Part shown: one piece after another, positions 38,171 to 53,560 of the stretch | Layout: every line of letters starts with the position of its first letter | How positions within the stretch are numbered: the first letter of the stretch is position 1 | DNA from: Aphis gossypii | Taxonomy: Eukaryota; Arthropoda; Insecta; Hemiptera; Aphididae | Direction: 5' to 3' | Assembly: GCF_020184175.1 (NCBI RefSeq) | Contig: NC_065530.1 | Span: 53,111,260-53,175,259, forward strand | DNA length: 64,000 nucleotides | Translations under genes and position numbers: made by a program | The notes under the pieces: generated by a model | The model's database searches: none | The model's input: the letters and a program-made list of their open reading frames with translations, nothing else | What the model was told of the DNA's origin: nothing

Positions 38171-40679
38171 CCACACGCAACACTGCTGTCTAAAAATACG
38201 ACACGTTTTTTTTCCCACCCGTACTTTGTTTTTGTCATAATATACACATTCATCGCATCGCCTATGTACTACGTAATATATAGGATAATATTTTTAAAAA
38301 ACAATTTCACTATACAAGTCCTTCGAGTCGACTAGGTGACTTGAATAAAAGTTGTGCAGGTGTGATCTATATATTATACACCTCTAGGCTCTAATTATTT
38401 ATAATATTTATAATGCTGATTTCCGTTAGACCTTGCAGATGTTTACTTGACAACGATAACTTCGTTCAAAATACCGTAGTCGATAAATGTTTTCAAATTT
38501 AAGTACACACATATTTTTTCGATCAAAAAGTATTCTACAATAGCACCTCCGTAATTTAATCAGTTAAAATATAGTTAAAATGTACTAATCACGTCATCGT
38601 TCTGTTCTTGAAGTCGTTGATTAATTTTTTTTAAATATTTTTTTTTCTCTATAAAATCTTATAAATATTTACCTACATATAGATTTTTTGACTGTGTCCT
38701 ATATATTATATATGATCAAACACTGCAGTATAAATAGATCCGAGAAAAAAGAAATGATTTTCCATATCATTATAACTTTTGTATAACTTTATAAGATATT
38801 ATTACGTATCCCATCGGTCTCTCGAGCGTGTATAATATGTAGGTACATATCTTCAACGATGATACGATTTTTTTTTCTATATTTTTCACCTAGTGCGCGT
38901 CTTAAGCGATACTGCCTGAAACTTTACGCTCAGATTTACTACTCCCTCGAGGCCGTGCCAGCGTTTTTTCCGGTTAGCCATAAATTTCCTCTAGTTTCCT
39001 TTAAACGATCTCTCCTTATAGCTAACCAACCCATGTTTAGAGAAACGATGAATAGTGCCTTGTTATCTGCAGGTTATGTATAACAAACCTATGCGACAAT
39101 ATTTTGTGCTGCTTTCCTTTGTCCACTTACTGAAAATGTTGCGTTATCCAATCCACATCAAAATTGGAACCCGTAAAATATCATCTTAATATAATATAAC
39201 GCATGCCTATTTTGTTAAAATTTAAAAAAATTTCATTTTTGACATTTTAATCCTTCATTTCAAACTCCAGTTATGGCGAAGTGTGTTTTATAATAATAAT
39301 AATAATAGCCGCGCGCCCCGCCCGCTACACTCTTCACAGCCATTATTATGAACTCGTAAACTACGCCCGTAATATAATTAATCGTTTAAATGAATTTATA
39401 ACACCGCTGCAGTTAATAAAGGTTTAAGCAGAGGATTACGCGCGTGTAATGCCAAGTCTCGAAGATTCGGGTTTACAAACAAATAGTTTTATGTCAGTTA
39501 AAACGGTTTTCATTGAAACCGATTAACATATTTTACTCGAGTCGTTTAACACGCGTATACATAATACATAGTGGGATATTATACAAATTTCCGTGACCGT
39601 GAGAATATTAATGTGAATATAATATCCACGCGCGCATAATGGTTATTTAATTCTAGATTTAAATAGTAGCTAAAGATAGCGTACCTACTTAAACGATTGT
39701 CAAATATTACGCTTATATAATATACTAAACATATTTATGGATATCGGGTATCCTAAAAATATATAGTACACAATTTTCTAATTAAATTCCATTATAGTGC
39801 CATATTACTTAATTAGTACAGAATATTATTTATTACTGAGATTCAGATTGTCTATTTTTTTAAATTTAATTTTATAAATTTATAACTGTGGGTACATACT
39901 GAAACCTAACAAACCATATATATAATACGTATGTTATGAAGTGAACAATATAATAACTTAAAATTTACATCATATCATATCATGTGTAAGTCCTGGTAAC
40001 TTGTTACTGCACTATGTATAAAAATCTCGTACTAAAAACGTCATTGACGTTGTTATAATGTCATTTTAACGCCCACGCAATGAGATTTTATGACCAATTT
40101 AAAAACTTTGCGTTGTATATAAACGCAATATGTATAGTAAATAGAATGGATCAGGACGTCGAATGATTAATCACGGAGATTTCGTCGTCGCTAACGAACG
40201 GAACGTTGTCTTACACACGCGATCGTTATTATTACAATTTTCACCGTCATTATAATAATAATGTATTAGAGATGTTAAATAAAAGTTTGTTAATTTTGGA
40301 TATTGTGTTTCATAAAAAAATATGCTTTTATATCCGTATCGCGATTTTGGGGCCAATATATTTTCTAATTTCCTAAGTGCTATATGCGAGTACAGTGTGG
40401 TCGTTAGAAGTTCACGTTGAGGGGGGGGGGAGTAGCAAAAAATTACAAATTACTCTTGGTACGTCTGTCATGTACATAATATTATATACGCCTTTAAAGC
40501 CGTTTCTCTTTTTTCTCTCACCATCCCTTCCCACCACCACCCCGTTATTCTATCACTTACTCCCCGGAGGAGGTCGCCGCTTTATTTCATTTGACACACA
40601 CATGGTAGTTGCCGCCGTCGTGAGCCTTTTACGTTTTCGTTAAATCTCTCCCTATATATATATAATATTATTTCTACTC

Positions 40680-41240
40680 CGGCTTTCCTTCCTTCACTCA
40701 CTGTCCCTCTCCCTCACTCTCTCTCACTTCATCTCCGGTTTAGTCTATGTTTTTTTTTTATAAATATATATATATATATAATACGGTTTGGATGCTTACT
40801 CACGCGAACGGCGGCGACCGGTCCCCGATGGGAACACGCAGCCGCCGCCGAACCGCGCGCGCTGCCCGGGAGGCTGAACGAAACGGGGCCTGCCCGCCGC
40901 CGCCATAAATCTTCGTCACTTTTGACACACAACGTCTCTCCTCTCTCTACCCTACTACCATCTCTCTTCCTGTGCAGCCCACCCCCGGTCCTCCATCAGC
41001 GTCGCCCATCCGACCTTCTACCGTTCCGCCTGGTCCCATTCCCGACGGTGACCCCACGACTTTCTTGTTTTCGGCATACACTCTTACACAAAAAACACAC
41101 ACATGCTCGCATCCAAGGACTACAGGTCCCTACGTGTGTGTATAGCCGACGGCTGCACGAAAACGTCTAGCCCGTCCAAATAATCTTTTTTATAATACGA
41201 TGCAATATTATCCTCTCTCTCACTTTCCACCCCACCGTAG
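40680..41240. promoter_or_regulatory. GAGA-like/Pho-like motif cluster in the Antp intron
   Basis: CTCTC runs lie at 40707-40711, 40717-40725, 40936-40948, about 40961-40966 and about 41213-41220. A Pho-type GCCAT sits at 40902-40906 within CCGCCGCCATAAATC. GAGA factor and Pho sites together are the hallmark of Drosophila Polycomb response elements. The motifs are seen; function is inferred. Confidence 0.35.
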
Positions 41241-43878
<2,638 letters not shown>

Positions 43879-43898
43879 TAACGCACCGTCTTCTCGTC

Positions 43899-43949
43899 AT
43901 TATTATTATTAATACTATTATTATTATTATTATTATTATTCTTATTATT
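43899..43949. repeat. (ATT)n microsatellite in the Antp 3'UTR
   Basis: ATT/TTA repeats with a few interruptions, starting about 20 nt after the stop codon. Confidence 0.8.
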
Positions 43950-44198
43950 GTTACTGTTGTACTTGTACGCGCGTGTGTGTAAAGGTGAAAAGGCCCACAG
44001 TTTTCCGAGTGCCGTACGTGCGCGTACGTGTGTCGCTGAGTGTTGGGCGCGCGCACTTCTGTTTGTGAGTGTGTGTTAGCGTTTGAGTGTGAGCGAGTAC
44101 GCGCGCGCCCTGTCCATCACCGGTCGTCCGGAAGTGATGCGACGTGTGCAGGACGATGATGGACTTTGGCATTTATCGTATAATACATACTTTATAAA

Positions 44199-44204
44199 AA
44201 TAAA
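44199..44204 (+). terminator. Antp: candidate proximal polyadenylation signal
   Basis: AATAAA about 320 nt after the Antp stop. The downstream sequence is AT-rich with (AAT) repeats rather than GU-rich. A second AATAAA follows at about 44396. Confidence 0.4.
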
Positions 44205-46964
44205 TTCCAAAAAATGATAATAATAATAATCATGTACTAAATCGCTCTGCAGTATAGCTTAATATAATATATTATTATAATATATTGGTCACCACCATAT
44301 ATTATAACAATATTGTTAATGCGATTACACAGCGGGGTTTAAATGGCAAACAATAATATTTTTTTAAACAATAATCTTTTTATTGCATATTGAAAAAATA
44401 AAACAAAATAACACACAAAAAAAAATGTTGACATTTCGTTCTGGGTATATAATAATATATATACACGCGTAAAAACGTATCTCAAATCATTTTTTTTTTT
44501 CATTTTTCGATAACAGGAAAACGTCCTTTATCAATTTTTATCATACGACGGCAATACTATAAAATATAATTACGTGTAAAATTTTCCCTCGCTTAGGAAA
44601 CTTATTCTAAGATTGTGTCTAAGTCATTATGTCGTAGGTTTTTTTTTTTTAGTCCTCGTTTAAGTTTTATTTAGTTCTAAGCAAACAAATAATAACGATA
44701 GCAATGATATACGTAATAATTTTTTTTCTCAAGTATCCAAAGAAAACGACATAAAGCTCGTTGGTTTACCACGAAGCAGTTTTCGCTATTCACGCGGGTA
44801 CACATATGAACACACACAAATATAAATATATACGATATGTATATATAATTAAAATAAAAGTACGCTATAAGTAACATATATTATATTGTAATCATTTTTT
44901 AAGATAATATTTTGTTATGTGCGTATCGTCGCGGTCGATGATAACGCGCTCGGGATCTCAAAACCAGCTCAAATAACACGTTCTCGATAATAATAATAAT
45001 GTGTATCTAACATACTTGCCTTATCTTAACATACGTGTTGTACACGATACATAATATTATATACCTATAAAGATATTGTGTATCATATTAAGTTGTATAT
45101 TATAATGTGTGTGTTAGTGTTTGTTTGTGTATGTGTGTGCATATGTGCCTGTGTGTTTGTGATTATGTCTATATATCTATACTTGTATATATATATATAT
45201 CGGTTTAAAATTCCAGGACCAGTTGTTGTTTGTTTGTTTTTATTTTTTATTCAACTTATAGTGCCATTAGGAATTAGACTGGCACCGCGATTCGCGTCCG
45301 ATACGGTGACGGAGATGCGATTTTATATTTTCGCAATCACAGCATCCGTCATAATAACATAGTCTTGCGTGTGAACTCCTAATCATTATTACTGTCGTTA
45401 GTGAATTCAGTCGTTGTAACTTATAACCACTGTACGTATATAATATTATACATTATTATAATATAGGTACTTGTTGTTTCGACCGCGACCTTCGATCACA
45501 CGAATACCGCACAATCGCTGCCACCGCCACAGTTAATATTTAAATAACAAAAAAAACCTACGTACAATATCGTATAGGTACAATATTATAATTTCAGTTT
45601 TTTCGTATGTATTGAATGACGTGGAATGGGGCCCGGGGAATCGTGCTCGCGATCGGACGTGGAATTGCGGTGAAAATAACAATGATAATATAATATTATA
45701 TATTAATTATACTATTGTAACAATTTAAATGCTAACGTACCAAAGGTGGTATTTGCGTATACTTTTGTTTTTGTTTTTTTATTTAATTTATTTATTTACG
45801 TTTTAATTTTTTTTTTTTATGTAAGAGAGAAAATATCATAAGAGGAAAAATAACGCGTGACTCAAGTACATGCATGTATATTAAGTAATTATAAACGATT
45901 ATTATAAATAAATTCTTTAAATGTGTAAATATTATATATATATATTAAAATATGTTTAGACTTTATATATTGTAATAAGGTAAAAGCAAAAAAAAAAAAA
46001 AATGTTTATATATTTAATTAGAGATCGGTCCATGCCACTACTTGTTTACTTGTTTTCTCACACAAACTATATATATATTTTTTTTCGAACACACAATAAT
46101 ACTATAATTACCATCTTTGTGGTTAAGAAAATCCGCAAACTCATTTTCGAAAAAAAAATAAAAAAAATGTATTGTGCAATTTCATCGGCTCCGCTAATCA
46201 ACTGTTTTCCGTATACATAGTTCAGCAGAACATTAATTATAATTGTTATTATTATAATGCATGTGTTATGCTCGTGCATAAGCGGAAATTATTGATTATC
46301 AGCCCGTTTCATTAATTATAATTATTTTTTTTCTCTTGTACATACATCATAGATATTCCTTCTATATGAATATATTATATAAAATATATATATAAAAAAA
46401 AAAAAAAACATTTATAGAAATAATGTTTTTCGAAATTGAAAATCGTTATGATTTATTTGACACTATTTCTTCATAATATTGTACAGTTCAGAGAGATTTT
46501 ATTTATATATATATATATAAACAATAATATTAATATTATATACAATTTTATTATATTATATAGAAAAAGCGTGCGTGTGCTGGTAGATTCTTCATTTTAT
46601 TAACCATTTTGTTTTTTCGTTTTTAATTTTATTATTATTATTATTTTTGTAAAAAGAATTTTTGTATAAAAAATTATTTATTCTGCAAAGCCTGGCAAGG
46701 ATTACCTCTAATTTATTTTTACATGCTAGGTAAAACAGTGTAAAAATGAAAAACGACATATATACGTAATTAATAAGTCTTGTTTATTTTTTTGAGTCGT
46801 GATAAATAACATTAATGTTGAGTACTTATATTGTAATACCAAAAAGAAAAAATAACAAAATTTGAAAAATCAACGTTGACACATTTTTTAATTTATCGAC
46901 ATTATTTAATTAATATTTTTAATATTTTTTCCGATTAAAATATATATATATATATATATTATGT
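44205..46964 (+). other. AT-rich region, possible extended Antp 3'UTR
   Basis: No coding potential is seen. There are many T-runs (for example near 44491, 44640, 45809, 46321), A-runs (45989, 46396) and repeated AATAAA signals (about 44396, 45906, 46157, 46965). Drosophila Hox genes are known to have long neural 3'UTR forms with U-rich ELAV-type sites. The same role here is inferred. Confidence 0.35.
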
Positions 46965-46970
46965 AATAAA
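46965..46970 (+). terminator. Antp: candidate distal polyadenylation signal
   Basis: AATAAA about 3.1 kb after the stop, followed about 30 nt later by the GU-rich stretch GTGTTGTTATG (47003-47013). This is the best-formed 3'-end signal I see downstream of Antp and would give an approximately 3.1-kb 3'UTR. Confidence 0.35.
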
Positions 46971-47300
46971 CGGTCAGTACAATGAATATTAAGATAATTG
47001 AGTGTTGTTATGCAGCATTCACGATAAGTTCCTCCTAAAATATTAGAATTAGTGTTCGTTACATTTTTAGATTAATTAAGTAGAATTTTATGTTAATTAA
47101 TTAAAAAAAAAAATGAACGTTTTTTTTTAATAAACAAAAATATGAAAAAAAACAAACAAATCTTTATACGCTATATTTGTACATAATTGTCATATTTTAT
47201 GTATACTTGTTTTACCTATAATTTGTGTATTAAAATACACTCTCATACTATGCGCTCTGCACGGTTATGATCTACGCATGACGCATATATAATATATTAT

Positions 47301-47860
47301 TATTATCACTCTAATTACGATGGTAATATTATGCAGGTTGGTACTGCAGTATCGTGTGATATTTTTGACAGGCCATTGGCCGATCCGATCTTGTCGAAAT
47401 TCTATATTTATAATATCATCATCATCGGTCTGGCGATATCTGCTCTTGACGAAAAAAAAATGAATAACAAAATAATAATATTAATAATGCGTTATGCACT
47501 ACGTGTGTTGTGTGTGCGCGCGCGTGTCTTTGGTATTTGGCCAAACGATTGCAGTGTTATAGGTATATAATATAATGTATACGCACTAGCTGTAGCCGAA
47601 CGCCGGAACGCGTACTTAATTAAAAACAAACCTCGGCAGGCCGCGACGAAAAATCGTGTCTACGAAAACGAAGACGAGAGAAGAAAAAACGTCGCACACG
47701 ATTATTGTGATTGTGTGTGTGTATGTGTGTTGTAGCAGTAGATAATAAAGGGAAACTATTCGTCTGTTTACGTGCACATACACGTATATTATAATATATA
47801 CTCCGTGAAAAAACTGACGTGTACGTGTTAATATATTATAATGAGACGGGACGTGGAGAT
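47301..47860. other. mixed non-coding stretch
   Basis: No supported gene. GTGTGCGCGCGCG at about 47509-47523 and a TG-rich run at about 47714-47731. Confidence 0.4.
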
Positions 47861-47871
47861 TTATTTGTGTC

Positions 47872-47990
47872 AGTCCTCCCCACATCCCCTAACCACTCAC
47901 GCATTCCCCTGACCCTTCACTCCAAGTTCTTTTTACCAGGTCACCTTCGCCCTTCCAATATGGGTTCACGGAGACACGATTCCGAAACGC
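47872..47990 (+). CDS. possible first exon of a small unrecognised gene
   Basis: An arthropod-type initiator TCAGTC (47870-47875) is followed by a pyrimidine-rich stretch. An ATG at 47960 begins MGSRRHDSET, and a perfect donor GTAAGT lies at 47991, leaving phase 1. No family is recognised. If joined to an exon starting at 48331, the frame continues into the 9-residue repeat described in the next entry, but that acceptor ends AAG and is poor. Treat as a hypothesis. The range given includes 5' untranslated sequence; coding would start at 47960. Confidence 0.2.
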
Positions 47991-48330
47991 GTAAGTATGA
48001 AAACATTTAATATTACAGCATAATATTATGATATAATTATTATAATAAAACAACGTATATTTCGCGATGGTGCGCCGGATAAATCGATCGATCTCTTGTG
48101 CGTGTACGGATCGCGTCTCAAAAATCGCTAAACTTCGTTGTGCGAATCGCCTGGAATAAAGTGTATGTTTTTCACGTGCGTCTCGATCAAGTGTTCCGTC
48201 CGTATTTCTCGCGAGTCACGTGTGCGGTGACATTGTGCGCAATATCGTTGACAATACGCTCGCTACAAATAGTAAGTTGCTGTTGTTCAAGGATACGTTT
48301 CTAGCGACTGTCGCTTTATACCTACTTAAG

Positions 48331-48502
48331 CTGTTACTCATCCTGTGAATGTAACTCCGGCTACTGCACCTGTGAATACAACTTCGGCTGCTGCACCTGT
48401 GAATATGACTTCGGCTGCTGTACCTGAGGCTGTTATTTCAAAGTGCTACAACTGCCCTTGCACCTGCTGCAGTGAAATCGGAAGTAGCGGCGTTCGAGAA
48501 TG
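48331..48502 (+). CDS. possible exon with 9-residue PVNxTSAAA repeat
   Basis: Three 27-bp tandem units (48342-48368, 48369-48395, 48396-48422) encode PVNVTPATA, PVNTTSAAA and PVNMTSAAV in one open frame. They are followed by a degenerate fourth unit and a Cys-rich tail (CYNCPCTCC). The frame ends in TGA at 48504 or, if spliced, at the strong donor GTGAGT beginning at 48503. A TAA closes the frame just upstream at 48327-48329, so an acceptor near 48330 would be needed to enter it. It could be a genuine exon, a degraded gene fragment or a minisatellite. Confidence 0.22.
48342..48422 (+). repeat. 27-bp tandem repeat, three units
   Basis: The unit starts CCTGTGAAT and ends GCTGCTGCA. Three consecutive copies differ at a few positions, and a partial fourth follows. 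Confidence 0.85.
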
Positions 48503-48508
48503 GTGAGT

Positions 48509-50400
48509 GATACACAGTTATTTACGTTTGTTATTATATTTTAGACTATTTTTTTATTGTTTTATAAAATTTAAAGCATTGTAGTCATATAGTTAAATAT
48601 ATTTAGATGGGAGTTAGGTATAAACATTTTGGGTGAGTGCGTAAACTATGTATAACACATAATGGTCAACTTTATATAAATATATATATATAATACAAAT
48701 ATAGGTATATTTTAGAACGTTACATCAACCTCGATGGTCACGCAACCACGGTAGTGGTATGTACGTATATATTTATGTAATATATATGGTGGTGGAAAAT
48801 TTATGTATCTTCTCTTTATCACTTCCACATCGTCGACGAAAACTGCGGTGACTATAACACTACATAGCCGTACGCCGATGATGAACCCCTCTCCCTCCAC
48901 CCTCATCATCCACCAACGCTGTACAGCAGCAGAATCCGTTCGACGTGAGATATGGAAGTCGGTTAACCACCCCCTACTCGTCCCTTCCTCACTGCTATAT
49001 CAACCACTATACATCCCTGCAGCATTGCACCTCTCGCAGCTCACCGGCCACATAAATCAATGGGCTTTTCGCACGAAAAACCCCTCATACTCTGCCAACT
49101 AAGTATATATATATATATATACGTACACACGAACACACGTCAAGCAAGTGTGTATGCATTCGCACGCGTGTGAGAGTAGTTTTCTCGGTAGTCTGGGAAG
49201 TAAAACAGAGAGAGGGAGAAAGTGATTGAGAGAGGACGAAAGAGAAGGAAAAAACGAGATATGATTTTTTCCGTCGTGTAGGCGTCAGCGTGTATTCGCT
49301 AACGATCCAGTGGTATATAATATTTCTCTGTTGCTATTTATTCGTTTCACTGTGAAGTATTTTCGTTTTTCTATATACCTACGAGGGAAAACGTGAAAGC
49401 TCACTTCCCTATCATTCGTCTCGTCCCTATCTCATCTATTGCAATGAATATTTTTGTATTTTTCTCAACTATGGAAAACATGGAGGGTGTTTGTTTTCCT
49501 GGAATATTTATTGTATATGTGTATATGTGTATAGACCATGTTTTCCATCGTTTCTATAAATGTGGTACATTATAATATTATGTACATTGTACAATAATAT
49601 AGCAATTATTATAGATAGTCACAAAAATACAATGAGTTAGTGTGAAGTCGAGACAAGTACCTAATATATACATATGTTTAGTTTTAATGTACCATAATTT
49701 CCCGTGATTTACATTTCAACATGTGATTTTATAGACAAGGTATAACTTTTCTCATAGTTAGGATTGTGTATTTATATATCATAATATGAGATACGCGTTC
49801 GTTTCTAACTCCGGACCCGGATCCTACTGAGTTTTCAACCCGATAAGTTGTCCGCAATGCCTTAGGTTTTTGCCACTGGCCGCACATAACCTCTCCGTAC
49901 TGTGACGTACTGGCAAAACGAGTGCGGGGGTGGGAACCCGCCTTGCGTGTGTAAAAATATATGCATGTTCGCGACACGACAGCAGTAGGACGAATTCAAT
50001 ATCTCACGCACAGTGGTCGTGCGGTCTGCTGCCGCGACCGAATTGATTAAGGCTATTGCGTGCGCGATGCGCGTGTCACTGCCGCAAGTTCACCACACAC
50101 ACAAACACTCGCGATATGCATTCTCTCCAAATCTCTATTTATATATAATATGAGTGTGTGTGTATGTAGAAATATGTGTTTGTATTTAGAGTGTGCCTTA
50201 TATAGGTTTATAATATGTATATATCAGTAGACGATAGTGAGAGCAGAGGGTATACACTATATATGTATATCCTTATATATAGACGCCAAGTCCCGCTTAA
50301 TAGTATGCGTTTGTGTTGTCTATATATAATATATATATATATTCGACAATACTCGCTCTACTGTGTATATATACATGTGCGTCGGTGGTGGTTATGAACG
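48509..50400. other. mixed non-coding stretch
   Basis: A GAGAG-rich segment at about 49206-49255 and many TA/TG microsatellites. No gene recognised. The frames I could read are low-complexity. Confidence 0.4.
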
Positions 50401-52440
50401 GGAGTTAGGGGGAGGCCATAAATCAATACCCGGGCGCGTGGTGCTCGCAGCGTATATATATATATACACACGGATACACGCGGCAGGGGGAGGTTGTTAA
50501 GGGTGGTAGAGACGTAGGCGGCGATGGCCAGGGTTCAGCGTGTATATAGTAGTAGTAATAGTAGTAGTAGTAGTAGTAGCATTAGTAGCATTAGTATTAG
50601 TATTATATAGTATATAACGTTCGGCAAACAAAACAATGCTGCCGAAAATCGTCAAAATACCTCTCGAGCTTTTCACGCGCACTGTAACCCTCTCCCTTGT
50701 ACGTAACACTCACACACACAATCAAATGGCTATAATTCACAAACACTCGACGCGTTGTATATAGGTATATGTGTGTGTGTGTGTGTGTTTGTGTAGCTCA
50801 CTGTTTCGGAACTTAACGTCGGCACCGCGCTGTAGCGGCGTGTATCCCGGGGGGACGATAATCGAATTCCTCGCACCGCGGAATTTCACTCGGACGCGCG
50901 GACTTTCTGCGGACTCGCGTTGTTATAATCGACATCACACACTATAATATATATATATATATATAATATTATTATCCCTATAGACTTTAATACATACATT
51001 ATACATGCATACGAAATGTTATACAATAATAATAATAATAATATTCAATATTCGTTGTGTGCATCGTATGTGTAATATATTATTATATTGTGTTATTGTG
51101 GCGTATATTATATAATATCATAATAAACTAATGAATACGATTTGTGCTTGATGATTTTCAATTATGCCATTGTTTTGCCTATAATTCTCCTTTCTCCGAA
51201 ACGTTACCCGATTGTTCGCCACCATATATATATTATATAAAAGTGTACGTTTTTCGTTTCGTTCTTTTTATACGATATTTATTATGAGTGTCGCGTGCCG
51301 CATTTCAAGTGCGTTCGATAAAATGTTTTTCGAGTTTTTTTCTCGCAACGTCTCGTTTAATATAATGTATATAAGCAGAATATATACTTGAAAAAGAAAT
51401 AACGTTTGTATTGTGATCATCCTGCTTGTAAAAATCAAGCTACTCATATACGTTCGGTCGTACTAATTCAGTAATACTATATATTTTATATACATACAGT
51501 TCATATATAAAATACAACGTTTGTACCACACATTGTAGCAACATCATTGTTTTCGTGATTTTTAAGTGTCATGTAGGTATATCATATACATGTACAGGCG
51601 AATGGTGACCTTCGTGTGCCTGATAAATTACTTGTTTTGTTCGTACTTCTTTAATAAGTGCGTATATATATATAGTATAGCGCTCGTTTTAATGAACGTT
51701 AATATTTTTCGCCATCTGAAACAAGTGCCAATTATTATTAATTTTTTTAATTTTATTAACAACGCAGTATTCCGAGTCTGTCCGACATATTTTATGCATA
51801 GTTCAGTGTAACCTGAATTATGGACTTATTATATAATTAAATGCGTTAACATTATGACGATGTGCGAGTGTATCTTATAGTTGAAACAGCTATAGATGGA
51901 TACACTGGGTTGATATATAGGATGTATGCATATTAATTGATATCTTTAGACACTGCAGCTGTGCTATTGATTAATAATTATTATGTATATTAGATATTAG
52001 GCTTTCTATATGATTTAGGTACGTAAGATGACCAGGAGTGATATGCAATAACGATGACAAAGTCGTACTGCACGAGTCGACTCGTCATACGATATTTTAC
52101 GAAATCTTCTATTATTTCCGGTCTACCTTAACTGTGAACTATCCAGGGATGTATGTCAAATTATAGGAACATATGAAAACTTTGGAAATTATATAGCCAT
52201 CTCCGAGGGGTTTAATCGTTTAACGATACAGCGCGTTGTATTATAACGACTGCAGTTTATCATCCCGTCGTTCTCTCATAGTGCGTCTATAAATTATAAT
52301 TTAGTAAAATTGGCATTTGACACACTATCGTAAGAATAACCTACTCTTAGTAGATTTCGTACGGCGTTTGCGGCGATACACAATGTAGGTATATTATATT
52401 ATATACGTCGAGGACGACGATATTATTATACTATACGCCG
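50401..52440. other. microsatellite-rich then AT-rich stretch
   Basis: ATAAATCA, an Exd/Hox-type composite core in reverse, occurs at 50418-50425. A (TAG)n repeat lies at about 50547-50610, a (TG)n run at about 50769-50788, and TA runs near 50948-50964. No gene seen. Confidence 0.4.
50547..50610. repeat. (TAG)n microsatellite
   Basis: AGT/TAG trinucleotide repeats, interrupted by ATT units towards the right end. Confidence 0.85.
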
Positions 52441-52627
52441 CGCGGGAGTCTGTGACGGCGGCCTTGCCGATATAAATCACCGCGAGCAACACCGCTCTGT
52501 GTGTATCACTTTCGGTGAGAGCGGCGCGGTGACGGCGGCGGTCCGCCAGTAGCGGCGGCGAGTGGGAGGGTGCGAGAGGAAAATTGAGACGTCATATAGG
52601 AATTAAATTCTCTCGAAAAACGTCTCT

Positions 52628-52658
<31 letters not shown>

Positions 52659-53560
52659 TTACACGTATATACCGCCACCTCACGTTTATTATATTAATAT
52701 ATTGTATTCGCGGTTGCGGAGCCCCGCGATCGTATCGACGCTATGTATACTTAATTTAACATAATATTTTATTATTATTGTGCGCTCGTTCTCGGTCCCC
52801 GCGCTCGAATGCCGCCAAATAAGACGATAGGAGGTAGGTAGGTACCTACCTCTATACGTTTTTCCGAAATATATTACACCGGAACGAAACACGTTATTAC
52901 CGTGACGAAAGGAGTTTTTGGTTCCCAGTTGACGTCTATACCCATATCCCCTCGGATTTCGCCTTTTTTTTTTTCACATTTTCGACGACGATTTATGTTT
53001 TCGTTTATACGCGTCGGGTAAAGGGGTGCAGCCTCCGCGGCGTCAAACGTCGATCGCGCGATTACGGCGAGAGGCGTCGGCGGCCTCGAGGTATAATATC
53101 GTTATTATTATATTATGTTATTGGCCGCGTAGGTACGCGACGCAGACGTTGCTGCAGCGGCAACGATCGTCGTCGCCGCCACCGCCGCCGTCGTCGTCGT
53201 CGTACACACACGCACACACTCGTCGTGAACCGTTGCGGCCATGTTGGATTTTGGGTGTGGTACCGGCAGTCACTCCCATTTTCAATTTGTAACTGTCAGT
53301 CAAACGGCCGCGGGGCGACGCCTAGCCCGGACGCCATTGGCCGGCCGAGATCGCGTCGCGTTTTTAATAAATTACTCGTAATTTATATTATTGCCGCCGC
53401 CGTCATACGTCCCCCCCGCCGCCGCGCCACGCCGAACGTCGTTCACCTATCCCCACTCTCCCCTCCCCGACCCGTGGACGCGTCGTGAGACGGCAGAGGA
53501 GTCGGGCCGCGTACGTCGGAAAGACCGCGCGCTGGCAAGTGCTGATCTCTGGCGGCCGTC
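52441..53560. promoter_or_regulatory. CpG-rich promoter-like block downstream of Antp
   Basis: This is one of the most CpG-dense non-coding parts of the window. GATATAAATC (TATA-type at 52471) precedes TATCACTTT (initiator-like A at 52508). There is a (TC)9 GAGA-type run at 52623-52640 followed by (AC)n to 52658, GCGGCCATGTTGG (near-perfect YY1/Pho core) at about 53236-53248, and long CGTCGTCG runs. It could be the promoter of the next Hox gene on this strand (Scr or ftz side) or a boundary element. No protein is recognised. Confidence 0.35.
52623..52658. repeat. (TC)n-(AC)n compound microsatellite
   Basis: A (TC)9 run followed directly by TT and (AC)8. It may double as a GAGA-factor binding run. 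Confidence 0.85.

Larger units (their letters stand above)
43879..44204 (+). other. Antp: Antp 3'UTR, proximal part
   Basis: This follows directly after the stop codon. It contains a TTA-type microsatellite (about 43899-43949), then a GT/CG-rich stretch (about 43966-44110), and reaches a first AATAAA at 44199-44204. No clear GU-rich element follows that signal, so longer forms are likely. Confidence 0.7.

Noticed and set aside
48098..48304. 68-codon plus-strand frame next to the repeat exon
   Set aside because: No family match; it overlaps the presumed intron of the small candidate gene and has no supporting splice or start context.
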